Assembly (NCBI RefSeq): GCF_009936375.1
Contig: NZ_AP022332.1
Coordinates: forward strand, 2,636,501 to 2,700,500
DNA: 64,000 nt
Source: Methylosinus sp. C49
Lineage (GTDB): Bacteria > Pseudomonadota > Alphaproteobacteria > Rhizobiales > Beijerinckiaceae
Reading direction: 5' to 3'
Part shown: positions 47,267 to 58,087 of the stretch, piece after piece
Layout of the letters: each line of letters starts with the position of its first letter
How positions within the stretch are numbered: the first letter of the stretch is position 1
The notes under the pieces: generated by a model
What the model was told of the DNA's origin: nothing
Seen by the model: the letters and a program-made list of their open reading frames with translations, nothing else
Database searches by the model: none
Position numbers and translations under genes: made by a program

Positions 47267-48856
47267 TCACAGCCCGGCGAGATAGCCGGTCGGATCGACC
47301 GGGGTCGAGCCTTTGCGCAGCTCGAAATGCAGCTGCGGAGAGCCGACATTGCCCGACTGGCCGGATTTGGCGATCGTCTGGCCGCGCTTCACCTGATCGC
47401 CGCGCTTCACATCGAGCTCGCCATTATGGGCGTAGGCGGAGACGAAGCCATTGGGATGGCGGATAAGCACCAGATTGCCATAGCCCTTGAGCTCGCTGCC
47501 GGCATAGGCGACGACGCCGCCCTCGGCCGCCTTCACCTGCGTGCCTTCCGGCACCGAGATGTTGATGCCGTCATTGCCGCCGGTGTTGAAGCCCTGGATG
47601 ATGCGGCCGCGCGCCGGCCAGCGAAACTCCGGCCGAGCGTCGGCGGAGGCCGGGGCGGACGCGGGCCTCTCCTCGGCCTGCTGCGCCTGCGGCGGGATCG
47701 AGGCGGTCGGCGTCTTGTCGATGCTACGCTGAGCCTGCGGCTGCGGGGCCGGCGCGGCTTCGGCGAAACGCTGCGGCTTCTCGGCCTGCGTCGCGCGGGC
47801 GATCTCCTTCGGCTGAGCCGGCTCGGGCTTCTTCTTGGCGATCTTCTCGGCGCGGACCTCGGGCTCCGGCTTGCGCGCGGGCTCCGCCTGAGCGAGCTTG
47901 CGCTGCGGCTCCGGCTTCGCCTTCGCAAGCTCGGGCTCCTTGGTCCGCTGCGCGAGCTGCGCGCGGGCCGGATGCGTCTCGGCCTGCGGCTTCAGCGCGG
48001 GAGCCGGCCTCGGCTGCACGGGCGCCTGCGCGACGATCTGCTTGGGCGTGGGCCTCACGGGCTGCGCCTCGGTCTGCTTGATCGGCGCGGGCTTCGCCGG
48101 CTTCGCCTCGACCTGCGCCTGGCGGACAGGCGCGGCATGCGGGCGCTCGGCCACGATGGGGCGCGCCGGAGCGGGCTCCTGCTCGGGCTCGACGCTCGAG
48201 GTTTTCCGCTTCGGCTCGACGGGAGCGACGGCCTTCTTCTCCGTCTTGCGATCGCGCACGTCCGCCGTCTTGGCGGCAGGCTGCGGCAAAGGCTTCGGCT
48301 GCGCAGCGACATGGACGGGCGCAGGAGCCGGCGCTGCAGCGACGGGCGCCGCGGAAGCGCGATAGATCGGGATCACCAGCCGCGAGCCGGAATGCACCTC
48401 GGCCGGCTTGCCATAGCCATTGACGCGCAGCAGCGCGTCGAGCGGCACGCCATAGCGCGTCGCGATCACGCCGGCCGACTCGCCCTCGGCGACGACCACG
48501 GGCGTGCCGCCCTCGGCGCTCCAATGATTAAAGGCGCCGGCCATGCGGACAGGCGCAGGCGCTGCCGCTGCCGCCCGAGCCGGAACAGGAGCGGCGGCGA
48601 CAGGCGCAGGCTGGCTCACGGCCGGCTGCGGCTCGAGCGGTCGCCGCTCGACGACGCTACGGCGCACGGGCTGCGAGATCGTGCCCGTCGGCGCGCGATC
48701 GACGCGGCTCGTCGGCGCGGAATCCTGGAACGGATTGGTGAAAGGATCGGTGAAACGGGAGGCGTCGGAACAGCCGGCGAGCAGGCCGGCGGCGCCGGCG
48801 GCGAACATGAGCCGCTTTGCGACTCGCGACAGAAAAACACGACGCTCAATTGCCAT
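47267..48856 (-). CDS. nlpD: LysM and degenerate M23 domain protein, NlpD/EnvC-like
   Basis: A 529-residue lipoprotein-like protein: leader with RLMFAAGAAGLLAGCSDASR (LAGC lipobox, Cys near 29), a LysM domain (about 120-165; PVVVAEGESAGVIATRYGVP, LDALLRVNGYGKPAEVHSGS), a long Pro/Ala/Lys/Glu low-complexity region (about 170-400), and a C-terminal LytM domain. The catalytic zinc ligands are lost: NDGINIS replaces HxGIDI and PQLHFELR replaces PHLHFE. As for E. coli NlpD and EnvC, it should activate amidases at the septum rather than cut peptidoglycan. It is the last gene of the serS-surE-pcm-nlpD series; ftsEX in the same window is its likely functional partner. Confidence 0.9.
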   Translation of the reverse strand: MAIERRVFLSRVAKRLMFAAGAAGLLAGCSDASRFTDPFTNPFQDSAPTSRVDRAPTGTISQPVRRSVVERRPLEPQPAVSQPAPVAAAPVPARAAAAAPAPVRMAGAFNHWSAEGGTPVVVAEGESAGVIATRYGVPLDALLRVNGYGKPAEVHSGSRLVIPIYRASAAPVAAAPAPAPVHVAAQPKPLPQPAAKTADVRDRKTEKKAVAPVEPKRKTSSVEPEQEPAPARPIVAERPHAAPVRQAQVEAKPAKPAPIKQTEAQPVRPTPKQIVAQAPVQPRPAPALKPQAETHPARAQLAQRTKEPELAKAKPEPQRKLAQAEPARKPEPEVRAEKIAKKKPEPAQPKEIARATQAEKPQRFAEAAPAPQPQAQRSIDKTPTASIPPQAQQAEERPASAPASADARPEFRWPARGRIIQGFNTGGNDGINISVPEGTQVKAAEGGVVAYAGSELKGYGNLVLIRHPNGFVSAYAHNGELDVKRGDQVKRGQTIAKSGQSGNVGSPQLHFELRKGSTPVDPTGYLAGL

Positions 48857-48979
48857 GACGCGACCTACACTCGAACGCTATCCTCACTGTGCTCATTTAG
48901 CCACAGCCCGGTTAAGGGAGCGTTTAAGATGAATGCGGGTTCAGCGGCGCGACGCGGATTTTAGGTAAATTTCGAGCCT

Positions 48980-49666
48980 TCACAGAGCTTTCGCGCGTCC
49001 TGTCAGCGCCGCCCCCAGGCGGCATTGGCCGAGATCGCTCGTCGTCCACAGCGCCTCGCCGTCGCGATGCGCGAGCGACAATCGCTCCACCGGCCGCGCA
49101 TCCTCGGAAGCCGGCGGCGCATAGCGTCCGAAGATCGCCGCCCCGCCCGGCGCGAGCGCGGCCATGACCGCATGCGGCGGCTGCTCGCGAAAGGACATAT
49201 GGAGAATGATGCGGTCGAAATATCCGCGCGTCTCATCGGCTGCGAGCCCGTCGCCGAACAGCGCCTCGACATTGGCGCAGCCGAGCTCGGCGAGCCGTTG
49301 GCGCGCCTCTATCGCCAAAGTCTCGTAACGCTCGATCGTCACCACCTCGCGCGCGAGCCGCGACAGCACCGCCGCGCCGAAGCCCGAGCCCGTCCCCACT
49401 TCCAGCACACGATGATGCGGCTCGATTCGCAACGCCTCGAGCCTGCGCGCGAGATCGGCGGCGGCAGGCATTGTCTGTCCGCAGCCGATCGGCAGCGACA
49501 TGTCGCGGGCGGCGAGATCGCGGAAGCGATGCGGCGCGAACAGCTCGCGCGGAATCGTCTCGAAGGCGCGCATGATGGAGAGGTCGCGCACGCCGGCGCG
49601 CCGCAATTGCAGGAGAAGCGCCGCGCGAGCCTCGATCGACTGTCCTTCGCCGGCGCGCTCCTCCAT
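48980..49666 (-). CDS. pcm: protein-L-isoaspartate O-methyltransferase
   Basis: A 228-residue methyltransferase: FAPHRFRDLAARDMSLPIGC, GQTMPAAADLARRLEAL, motif I VLEVGTGSGFGAAVLSRLA, motif II RYETLAIEARQRLAELGC, and FDRIILHMSFREQPPHAV. It uses SAM to repair isoaspartyl residues in aged proteins. The N-terminus lacks a signal, so it acts in the cytoplasm. surE ends 7 bases upstream; surE-pcm-nlpD is a conserved proteobacterial arrangement. Confidence 0.94.
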   Translation of the reverse strand: MEERAGEGQSIEARAALLLQLRRAGVRDLSIMRAFETIPRELFAPHRFRDLAARDMSLPIGCGQTMPAAADLARRLEALRIEPHHRVLEVGTGSGFGAAVLSRLAREVVTIERYETLAIEARQRLAELGCANVEALFGDGLAADETRGYFDRIILHMSFREQPPHAVMAALAPGGAAIFGRYAPPASEDARPVERLSLAHRDGEALWTTSDLGQCRLGAALTGRAKAL

Positions 49667-49673
49667 TTGTCCC

Positions 49674-50438
49674 CTATTCGAATGCGGCGGAGAGCCGCGT
49701 CAAGGTCGGATGGTCGGTGAAATCGAGACGCAGGGGCGTCACCGAAATCTTATTCGCCTCCACCGCCTCGAGGTCGGTGCCCGGCCCCGGCGTGAAATTG
49801 CCGCGCCGAAAGCATATCCAATAATAGGGAATGCCGCGACCGTCCTTGCGATCCTCTATATGCATCAGATCGTTGGAGCGTTGGCCCTGCATGGTGACGG
49901 CGACGCCTTTCACCTCTTCCGGCTGGCAATTGGGAAAATTGACATTCATCAGCACGCCCGGCGGAATGCCCGCCGCGACGAGCTTGCGGATGACGTCGGC
50001 CGCATGAGCCTCCGCGCAGGCCCAATGAATGTGGCGGCGTCCGGCGAAGAAATCATAGACCTGCGAGAGCGCGATGGAGGGAATGCCGAGCAGCGTGCCC
50101 TCTATGGCGCCGGCGATGGTGCCGGAATAGCTGACGTCCTCGGCGAGATTCTGGCCCGAGTTGACGCCGGAGAGAATGAGATCCGGCGGTCTGTCGGCGA
50201 GCAGCTTGCGCACGCCCATGATGACGCAATCGGTCGGCGTGCCCTTGACGGCGAAATGCCGCGAGGAGATTTCGCGCAGACGCAGCGGATCATTGATGGA
50301 GAGCGAATGCGCGACGCCCGATTGCTCGCTCTCCGGCGCGACGACGAAGACATCGTCGGTGAGGCTGCGCGCGACGCGCTCGGCCAGCGCCAGGCCGGCG
50401 CCATGGATTCCGTCGTCATTGGTGATGAGGATGCGCAT
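49674..50438 (-). CDS. surE: 5'/3'-nucleotidase SurE
   Basis: The start is the ATG at 50438 ([20 protein letters not shown]), the usual SurE N-terminus with the metal-binding NDDG; the frame is open to 50477 but that adds 13 residues encoded by the flanking repeat region. The 254-residue protein has [37 protein letters not shown] and [22 protein letters not shown]. It dephosphorylates nucleoside monophosphates and short polyphosphate. Upstream lies a paired hairpin repeat between surE and serS. Confidence 0.95.
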   Translation of the reverse strand: MRILITNDDGIHGAGLALAERVARSLTDDVFVVAPESEQSGVAHSLSINDPLRLREISSRHFAVKGTPTDCVIMGVRKLLADRPPDLILSGVNSGQNLAEDVSYSGTIAGAIEGTLLGIPSIALSQVYDFFAGRRHIHWACAEAHAADVIRKLVAAGIPPGVLMNVNFPNCQPEEVKGVAVTMQGQRSNDLMHIEDRKDGRGIPYYWICFRRGNFTPGPGTDLEAVEANKISVTPLRLDFTDHPTLTRLSAAFE

Positions 50439-50466
50439 CGTCTCACAAACGCTGATCGTTGGCGCT

Positions 50467-50615
50467 CCTTCTCCCAATCGTGGGAGAAGGTGGCCCTCGC
50501 GTCAGCGAGGGTCGGATGAGGGCTCGTCCAGGTCGAGACGAGTCTTCGCCTCACGCGAAGGACCCTCATCCGACCCCGCTTCGCGGGGCCACCTTCTCCC
50601 GCAAGCGGGAGAAGG
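50467..50615. repeat. paired hairpin repeat, copy 3 (surE/serS gap)
   Basis: Units at 50467-50523 (CCTTCTCCC/GGGAGAAGG hairpin, then CCCTCGC/GCGAGGG, then GTCGGATGAGGGC) and, inverted, 50563-50615 (CCCTCATCCGACC, CCCCGC/GCGGGG, then the CCTTCTCCC hairpin). About 40 unrelated bases separate them. The order of units is the same as in copies 1 and 2. Confidence 0.9.
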
Positions 50616-50642
50616 AAGCGCGCACGTGGATTACCGTAAGGG

Positions 50643-52138
<1,496 letters not shown>

Positions 52139-52163
52139 CTTGTCCCTCGAGCGGAACGAAGGG

Positions 52164-52946
52164 TCAACCCGCGGCTTGCTGTTCCTCGGCCGCCGCGCGC
52201 TTCTTCTCGATCCAGCGCACGGAAATGATCGACGCCTCATAGAGCAGCAGGCCCGGCACGGCGAGCGCCAGCTGGCTGAAGACGTCGGGCGGCGTCAAGA
52301 TCGCGGCCACGATGAACACCAGCACGATCGCATAGCGACGCTTCTCGGACAAAAATTTCGACGAGACGATGCCGATCTGGCCGAGCAGAGTCAGCGCCAC
52401 CGGCAGCTGGAAGACGACGCCGAAGGCGAGCACCAGCGTCATGATGAGCGACAGATATTCCGACACGCGCGGCAGCAGCTCGATCTGCGCCTTCCCCGGC
52501 TCATTGGCCTGCTGCATCGAAATGAAGAAATGCAGCAGATTGGGCATGACCAGGAAATAGACGACGATCGCGCCCAGCGCGAAAAACACCGGCGTAGCGA
52601 CGAGATAGGGACGAAACGCCTGCCGCTCGTGGCGATAGAGACCGGGCGCGACGAAAGCGTAGAGCTGTCCGATGACGATCGGACAGGAAATAAAGGCCGC
52701 GGCGAACATCGCCACTTTGATCTGCGTGAAGAAATATTCCTGCGGCGCCGTGTAGATGAGCTTGGCCTCCGGCCCCGCCGCCATCGTATAGGGCACGACC
52801 AGGATATTGTAGATATCCTTGGCGAAGAAGAAGGCCAGGATGAAGGCGCCCAGAAACGCCAGCAGCGCGCGGATCAGCCGCTCGCGCAGCTCCATCAAAT
52901 GCTCGAGGAGCGGCGCCTTGGTGGCGTCGATGTCGGCGTCGGTCAT
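52164..52946 (-). CDS. tatC: Tat translocase subunit TatC
   Basis: A 260-residue membrane protein with six helices and the TatC motifs LLEHLMELRERLIRALLAFL at the N-terminus, VAMFAAAFISCPIVIGQLYA FVAPGLYRHER in the first loop region and GVVFQLPVALTLLGQIGIVS. It recognises twin-arginine signals and exports folded proteins. The ATG overlaps the tatB stop (ATGA). A Tat-type exported cyclophilin is encoded in the same window. Confidence 0.97.
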   Translation of the reverse strand: MTDADIDATKAPLLEHLMELRERLIRALLAFLGAFILAFFFAKDIYNILVVPYTMAAGPEAKLIYTAPQEYFFTQIKVAMFAAAFISCPIVIGQLYAFVAPGLYRHERQAFRPYLVATPVFFALGAIVVYFLVMPNLLHFFISMQQANEPGKAQIELLPRVSEYLSLIMTLVLAFGVVFQLPVALTLLGQIGIVSSKFLSEKRRYAIVLVFIVAAILTPPDVFSQLALAVPGLLLYEASIISVRWIEKKRAAAEEQQAAG

Positions 52947-53416
52947 TTCGGCTGGCTTTCGGGCGTCGTCTCGGCTCCGCTCGCGGTCGCCGGCTCGCTC
53001 GCGGCCGGCTCGCTCGCGGCGTGGACCTCGGCCTGCGCTTCGACGGCCGGCGCCCCATGACTCTCGGCGGCGACGTCGCTCTCGGCCGCCTTGGCCTCAC
53101 CCTCTTGCGGCGGAGCGGGCGGGCCTTCGATCGCGCCGACGATCTGCTCGCGGGCCTGCTTGAGCGGATCGAAGGCCACGTCGCCGACGCCGGCGAAGGC
53201 CGAATCGACCTCGCTCTTCAAGTTTTTGTGGACCTCGGCGAGATCGGCCTCGCGCATCGCATCCATGAATTGGCCTTGGAACTCGGACGCCATGCGACGC
53301 ATGCGCCCGGTGATCTGGCCGATCTGACGCAATACGCGCGGCAGGTCCTTGGTCGGAATCGCGACGAGCGCGACGATGCCGATGACGATCAGCTTTCCGG
53401 GATCGAGATCGAACAT
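52943..53416 (-). CDS. tatB: Tat translocase subunit TatB
   Basis: A 157-residue protein: helix MFDLDPGKLIVIGIVALVAI with the conserved Pro after it (PTKDLPRVLRQIGQITGRMR), an amphipathic helix rich in Arg/Met and a long Ala/Glu/Pro tail. TatB partners TatC in signal recognition. The acidic Asp/Glu-rich tail (residues about 100-157) is typical of alphaproteobacterial TatB. It sits between tatA and tatC in the usual order. Confidence 0.94.
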   Translation of the reverse strand: MFDLDPGKLIVIGIVALVAIPTKDLPRVLRQIGQITGRMRRMASEFQGQFMDAMREADLAEVHKNLKSEVDSAFAGVGDVAFDPLKQAREQIVGAIEGPPAPPQEGEAKAAESDVAAESHGAPAVEAQAEVHAASEPAASEPATASGAETTPESQPK

Positions 53417-53461
53417 GGTCTTCTCGAGAGCCTGCCCGCAGCAGGCGAAACAAGGGTGGCG

Positions 53462-53710
53462 TCAGGCCTTTTTCGCTTCGGCCGTCTTATCGGCGTGAAG
53501 CGTGGTCTGGCTCGCGAGCGGCTGGTGCTCCAGCGATTTCGCCGGCTCCTCGGCCTTCGCCTCGGCGTCGTCGTCGGCGAGGCCTTTCTTGAAGGCCTTT
53601 ATGCCCTTGGCGACGTCGCCCATGACGTCGGAAATCTTGAAGCGGCCGCCGAACAGGATGAAGGCCACGCCGCCGACGATAATCCAATGCCAGATCGACA
53701 GACCGCCCAT
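53462..53710 (-). CDS. tatA: Tat translocase subunit TatA
   Basis: An 82-residue protein: [20 protein letters not shown] helix, the [20 protein letters not shown] amphipathic segment with Phe-Gly hinge, and a charged tail ([20 protein letters not shown]). TatA forms the variable-size pore of the Tat system. It lies 45 bases upstream of tatB on minus and about 170 bases after scpB. Confidence 0.96.
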   Translation of the reverse strand: MGGLSIWHWIIVGGVAFILFGGRFKISDVMGDVAKGIKAFKKGLADDDAEAKAEEPAKSLEHQPLASQTTLHADKTAEAKKA

Positions 53711-53879
53711 GGCGCGAACCTCCCACTCGTCTTTCGTGGACCGGCGAGGCCGGCCGAAACTTCTCGGAACCTAGGACGCCGGACGCGCAAAAACAAGTTG
53801 GATGCGGCGCCCTGTGGCGAATTCCCCGACGCTTTCGGTAGGATTTCGACTTGTCCAGGAGGGACTGGGCGAAAGCGCC

Positions 53880-54620
53880 CTATTCCTCGACCGGCTCCGG
53901 CTCTTCCGGCGCGTCCGGCTCCTGCAGAAAATCCATCTCGAGCGCCGCCTCCGCGTCGCCCTCCAGCGGATCCTCGTCCTCCTTGAGCGTGGCGTCGTCG
54001 GTCGGCTGCGGCACGTCGAAGCCCTTGGGCAGCCGGCCATCGAAGAGGCCGGCGCCTTTCAGCTCGTCGAGGCCGGGCAGATCGCCGATCTGCTCGAGGC
54101 CGAATTGCATGAGAAAGCTGTCGGTCGTGCCATAGGTGAGCGGACGCCCCGGCGCGCGGCGACGGCCGCGCAGGCGAATCCACCCGGTTTCCAGCAGCAC
54201 GTCGAGCGTGCCCTTGGCCACGGCGACGCCTCTTATGTCCTCGATCTCAGCGCGCGTCACCGGCTGGTGATAGGCGACGATGGCGAGCGTCTCCAGCGCG
54301 GCGCGGGACAGCTTCTTCTGCTCCACCTGCTCGCGCGCCAGCACCCAGCCGAGATCGGCCGCGGTGCGGAAAAACCATTTGTGGCCGGCGCGGGTCAGCG
54401 TCACGCCGCGGTCGGCGTAATCCTGCTTCAGCCGCGCCAGCACGGCCTCGACATTGGTTCCGTCGGGCAGGCGGCGGGCGATCTCCGTCTCGTCGAGCGG
54501 CTCGCTGGCCGCAAAAAGCAGCGCCTCGGCGATGCGGGAGGCCTCGCGCAGCGACGCCGCCTCATGATCTGGGTTAGCGTCGTCTTCGAACAGTTGGACG
54601 GGTCGCAAGGCTCGCGCCAA
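53880..54620 (-). CDS. scpB: segregation and condensation protein B
   Basis: The TTG at 54620 is chosen: GAGGGAGAAG lies 4-10 bases upstream, and it falls after the scpA stop (54659). A longer frame from 54878 would cover most of the scpA 3' end with Arg-rich shadow sequence. The 246-residue product has winged-helix parts REASRIAEALLFAASEPLDE, SRAALETLAIVAYHQPVTRA, EIEDIRGVAVAKGTLDVLLE and GRPLTYGTTDSFLMQFGLEQ, then an acidic tail. ScpB with ScpA and SMC forms condensin for chromosome segregation. Confidence 0.93.
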   Translation of the reverse strand: MARALRPVQLFEDDANPDHEAASLREASRIAEALLFAASEPLDETEIARRLPDGTNVEAVLARLKQDYADRGVTLTRAGHKWFFRTAADLGWVLAREQVEQKKLSRAALETLAIVAYHQPVTRAEIEDIRGVAVAKGTLDVLLETGWIRLRGRRRAPGRPLTYGTTDSFLMQFGLEQIGDLPGLDELKGAGLFDGRLPKGFDVPQPTDDATLKEDEDPLEGDAEAALEMDFLQEPDAPEEPEPVEE

Positions 54621-54658
54621 ATTTCTTCTCCCTCGCCTTTGGATCGGAGCCCTATGGC

Positions 54659-55492
54659 TCACGGCTCCGAGGCTTCGCTCAATGAGCCAGAAGGCTCGCG
54701 GTCCAGTTCCGCATCTCGCCGCCGCAGCCAGATCGGCGCGAAGGCGCGGTCCTGGCGAATGTCGAACCGCCCTTCCCGCACCATTTCCAGCGAAGCGGAA
54801 AAAGACGAGGCGCGGACGGTGCGCGCGGTTTGAATATCCACACAAAAAGCCAAAAGATAATCGTCGAGCGCGGTCCATTGGGCCGCGATTCCGGCGAGCC
54901 GCTCCAAGGTCTCGCGCGCCTCCGCCAGCGACCAGACGTTGCGCTGGCGCAGCGTGACCTTGGAGATCGCCTGCTTCTGCCTTTGGCGGGCGTAGGCCGA
55001 CAGAAGATCATAGAGGCTGGCCGTGAAGGTCGAGTTCGTCTTGGTCTCTATGCCCTCCGGCCCGCCGCGCAGGAACATGTCGCGGCCGAGCCGCGCGCGC
55101 TCCTGAAGCTTGTCCGACGCCGCACGGATCGCCTCCAGCCGGCGCAAGCGATCGGCGAGCGCAGCGGCCAGCTCCGCGGCGGACGGCTCCTCGCCCGTCT
55201 TGGGCTGCTCCGGCAGCAGCAGGCGCGATTTCAGATATGCGAGCCAGGCGGCCATCACCAGATAATCGGCGGCCAGCTCCAGCCGGACGCGCCGCGCCTC
55301 CTCGACGAAGGCGAGATATTGCTCGGCCAGCGCCAGAATGGAAATGCGAGCGAGATCGACCTTCTGGCGGCGGGCGAGCTCCAGCAGCAGGTCGAGCGGG
55401 CCTTCGAAGCCGTCGACATCGACGAGGAAGGCGGGCTCCGCCTCCGCTCGCTCATGTTCTCCGGCGATGTCGAAAGCCAAATCCTGCGCCAT
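54659..55492 (-). CDS. scpA: segregation and condensation protein A (kleisin)
   Basis: A 277-residue kleisin: FLVDVDGFEGPLDLLLELAR at the start, VDLARISILALAEQYLAFVE, LELAADYLVMAAWLAYLKSR LLLPEQ, and a C-terminal winged helix (VRASSFSASLEMVREGRFDI). It bridges SMC heads in bacterial condensin. nagZ ends 59 bases upstream, and scpB follows with a 38-base gap. Confidence 0.94.
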   Translation of the reverse strand: MAQDLAFDIAGEHERAEAEPAFLVDVDGFEGPLDLLLELARRQKVDLARISILALAEQYLAFVEEARRVRLELAADYLVMAAWLAYLKSRLLLPEQPKTGEEPSAAELAAALADRLRRLEAIRAASDKLQERARLGRDMFLRGGPEGIETKTNSTFTASLYDLLSAYARQRQKQAISKVTLRQRNVWSLAEARETLERLAGIAAQWTALDDYLLAFCVDIQTARTVRASSFSASLEMVREGRFDIRQDRAFAPIWLRRRDAELDREPSGSLSEASEP

Positions 55493-55551
55493 CTCGCCTC
55501 ACGGCGTCGTCTCACGCCTCCGCCCATCGGGAAGGCGAGAGATTGGGCCGA

Positions 55552-56559
55552 TCAGACGCCGGCCGCAAGAGCCGCGTCGAGCTGGCGGGCGCCGTCCACA
55601 GGATCGAATTCCTTCGGCGCGGCGATTTTCGCCTTGGCCGCGTGCGCCCGCTCCAGAGCCCGGCCGGCGAGTTCGCCCGCCCCTTCCGCCACGGCGCGGG
55701 CTTCGGCGAGATCGCCGTTGCAATGCAGGACCACATCGCAGCCGGCGGCGATCGCGCCCTCGGCGCGCGCACGGAAGCCGCCGGAGAGCGCCTTCATCGA
55801 GAGATCATCGGTCATCAGCAGGCCGTCGAAGCCGATGAGGGAGCGAATGATCCCTTCGATCACGGCTTTGGAGAGCGTGCCCGGAAGCTCGGGATCGATG
55901 GCCCGATAGACGACATGGGCGGTCATGCCGAGCGGCAGATCGGCGTCGGCGCGGAAGGGAATGAAATCCTGCGCCTCCAGCTCGGCGCGGGAAGCCTCGA
56001 CGATAGGCAGCTCGAGATGGCTGTCCGCACGCGCGCGCCCATGGCCGGGGATATGCTTGATGACCGGCAGCACGCCGCCGTCGAGCAGCCCCTCCGCCGC
56101 CGCGCGGCCGAGCCGCGCGATCTCGGTGGGAACGCGGCTATAGGCGCGGTCGCCGATGATATTGTGGGAGCCGTCCACCGGCGTGTCGAGAACCGGCAGG
56201 CAATCGACGTCGATGCCGACCTCACGCAGATCATGGGCGATCAGCCGCGCGCCGAGCCGGACAAGAGCGGCGGTCTCCTCGGCGGGAAGCCCCAGCCTCT
56301 CGAAGGCGGCGGCGGCGGGATAGGCGCGCCAGACCGGCGGGCCGAGACGCTGGACGCGCCCGCCCTCCTGATCGACGAGAATCGGGGCGTCCGTTCCCAG
56401 CGCCACGCGGATTTCCGCGGTGAGGGCGGAAAGCTGCTCGCGCGAGGCGACATTGCGCTTGAACAGGATCGCGCCCCAGGGCTGCGCCTCGCGCAGGAAG
56501 GATTTCTCCTCCTGCGAGAGGACGAGGCCGGCGCAGCCGCAGATGAAAGCGCGCGTCAC
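55552..56559 (-). CDS. nagZ: beta-N-acetylhexosaminidase NagZ
   Basis: A 335-residue GH3 protein: PILVDQEGGRVQRLGPPVW, VLPVIKHIPGHGRARADSHL with the catalytic His-Asp loop motif KHxPGHG, FDGLLMTDDLSMKALSGG with the nucleophile Asp. It removes GlcNAc from recycled muropeptides in the cytoplasm. Length fits (about 340). It lies between the SPOR gene and scpA in the conserved order. Confidence 0.95.
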   Translation of the reverse strand: MTRAFICGCAGLVLSQEEKSFLREAQPWGAILFKRNVASREQLSALTAEIRVALGTDAPILVDQEGGRVQRLGPPVWRAYPAAAAFERLGLPAEETAALVRLGARLIAHDLREVGIDVDCLPVLDTPVDGSHNIIGDRAYSRVPTEIARLGRAAAEGLLDGGVLPVIKHIPGHGRARADSHLELPIVEASRAELEAQDFIPFRADADLPLGMTAHVVYRAIDPELPGTLSKAVIEGIIRSLIGFDGLLMTDDLSMKALSGGFRARAEGAIAAGCDVVLHCNGDLAEARAVAEGAGELAGRALERAHAAKAKIAAPKEFDPVDGARQLDAALAAGV

Positions 56560-56575
56560 GGAGCCGCTGTCTCCA

Positions 56576-57997
56576 TCAATTGGCGGCGACGAAGCAGGAG
56601 CCGCCGGAGGCCTTGACCTTCTCGCAGACGCCGACCGCGGCCTCGCGGCTCATGCCGGCGGCGCGGACGCGATAGACGCTCTTCTCGCCGACCTTGGCCA
56701 GGCGGAAGCCGAGCCGCTTGCCCCCGAGCTGGGCGCTGTATTTGGAGTTCACCGTCTGCATCAGCCGACGGGCCTCGTCCTCGGAGCCGGCGGCGCCGAA
56801 TTGCACGGCGAAGCCGCCATTGCCGCCGGTCGCGGCCTCCGGTTGGGCCGTTTCGAGCGCGGCGGTCTGCTCGGGAGCGGCGGCCGTCGGGGCGGCGGGC
56901 TTGGGACGCGGCGGCTGCGCGACCTTGGGGGTCGTCGCCGGCTTGGCTGGACCTTTGGGCGTCGCGGTCGGCGGCTCGGCCGCGGCGTCGACGGCGCTCG
57001 GCCGGGCGGCGAGGGACGGCGGCCGCGCCGGGGGCGCGACATTGACGGGACGGGCGATCGCCGGCGTCGGCGCGTCGCGATCGATGACGGTGCCGTCGGG
57101 GCGCACCGAGACGGTCTTCACCCGCCGCGGCTCGGCGCCATAGGGATTATTGGAGCCGCCGGCCGGGGCGGCCTCGTGCGGCGCGTCGACCGGCCCGTCG
57201 CCGAGCTTGACGATGCGCATCGCCGCCGCCGGATCGACCGGCTGCTCCTGCTTGGAGACGATCTTCTTGACCGGAGCGGTCTGATTGCGATCGAGCACGG
57301 CCGCGCCGCGTTGGGGCGCGGCGGCTTCGGCCACGGTGGAGGGCTGCACCTTGGCCGGCCCCTCCGGCGCCTTTATGGTGGCCAGCTCCTGCGGGGCCAC
57401 GACGCCGCCGCGATGGCCCAAAGCGAGGCCGACGCTCAGCGCGCCGACGCCGGCGAGCGCGACGACCGCATGCCAGGGCCGCAGCCGATCGCGCAGCGCG
57501 CCGAAAAAGCCCCTCCGCTCGCGCGGCTCGTCATAGGGCTCGTCCTCGACGCCATAGTCGAGATAATCCTGCTGATCCTGCTGCGCCCACTGACCCTCGC
57601 CGGGCGAGCGCACGGCGTAATAGTCGTCGGACTGCGACTGCTGCTGCGCCGCCGGCGAAAGCGGCGGCGGCGACATGGGCGAAGGCGACATGGGCGAAGG
57701 AGACCTGGGCGACGGCGAGACCGGCGGCAAGGCGCCGCGCAGCTCGGCCGTATCGAAAACGTCTCTGTCTCTCTGGCTCACAGACGGCTCCCGGCGCTGC
57801 TGGTCGGCGAAGACTCGCCCGTAAGGGTCGGCCGCGGCGGCCGCTTCATCGCCGTGCAGCAGCCGCGCCAGCTCGGCGAGCGGATCGCTCTTCGCCTCGC
57901 TCCTGCCCGGCTGATTCTCCTGCGGCTCGCCGCCACGCAGGCGCCGCTCGAACTCGCTGATGTCGATGGAAGGCCCTCGGGCCGTCGCCTCGCGCAT
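56576..57997 (-). CDS. SPOR-domain membrane protein
   Basis: A 473-residue protein: a cytoplasmic Asp/Gln/Pro-rich part, one helix (HAVVALAGVGALSVGLALGH, near 180-200), a long periplasmic Pro/Ala linker and a C-terminal SPOR domain (GFAVQFGAAGSEDEARRLMQ, KVGEKSVYRVRAAGMSREAA, with VCEKVKASGGSCFVAAN). SPOR domains bind denuded glycan strands at the septum. Seen between argS and nagZ in many alphaproteobacteria. A three-unit tandem repeat (GGGCGAAGGCGACAT-like, about 57679-57710) encodes SPSPMSPSPMSP. The ATG at 57997 lies 90 bases after the argS stop. Confidence 0.88.
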   Translation of the reverse strand: MREATARGPSIDISEFERRLRGGEPQENQPGRSEAKSDPLAELARLLHGDEAAAAADPYGRVFADQQRREPSVSQRDRDVFDTAELRGALPPVSPSPRSPSPMSPSPMSPPPLSPAAQQQSQSDDYYAVRSPGEGQWAQQDQQDYLDYGVEDEPYDEPRERRGFFGALRDRLRPWHAVVALAGVGALSVGLALGHRGGVVAPQELATIKAPEGPAKVQPSTVAEAAAPQRGAAVLDRNQTAPVKKIVSKQEQPVDPAAAMRIVKLGDGPVDAPHEAAPAGGSNNPYGAEPRRVKTVSVRPDGTVIDRDAPTPAIARPVNVAPPARPPSLAARPSAVDAAAEPPTATPKGPAKPATTPKVAQPPRPKPAAPTAAAPEQTAALETAQPEAATGGNGGFAVQFGAAGSEDEARRLMQTVNSKYSAQLGGKRLGFRLAKVGEKSVYRVRAAGMSREAAVGVCEKVKASGGSCFVAAN

Positions 57998-58087
57998 GAT
58001 GCACCTTCCTGCTCACTACCCGACGGACGCGACGTCGCCATCCCGGATGCGAGCGCGCGCCGCGCTTATGCAAAGCGCCGGCCGCGA

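Noticed and set aside
48912-48927. Possible CtrA site upstream of the nlpD-like gene
   Set aside because: The two TTAA motifs are 8 bases apart instead of 7, so the pattern is not met.
46736-48964. 742-codon open frame on plus opposite the nlpD-like gene
   Set aside because: Leu/Arg/Gly-rich shadow of the Pro/Ala-rich linker on minus.
54621-54878. N-terminal extension of ScpB
   Set aside because: It overlaps the 3' end of scpA and has shadow-like composition; the TTG at 54620 has an RBS and starts just before the conserved domain.
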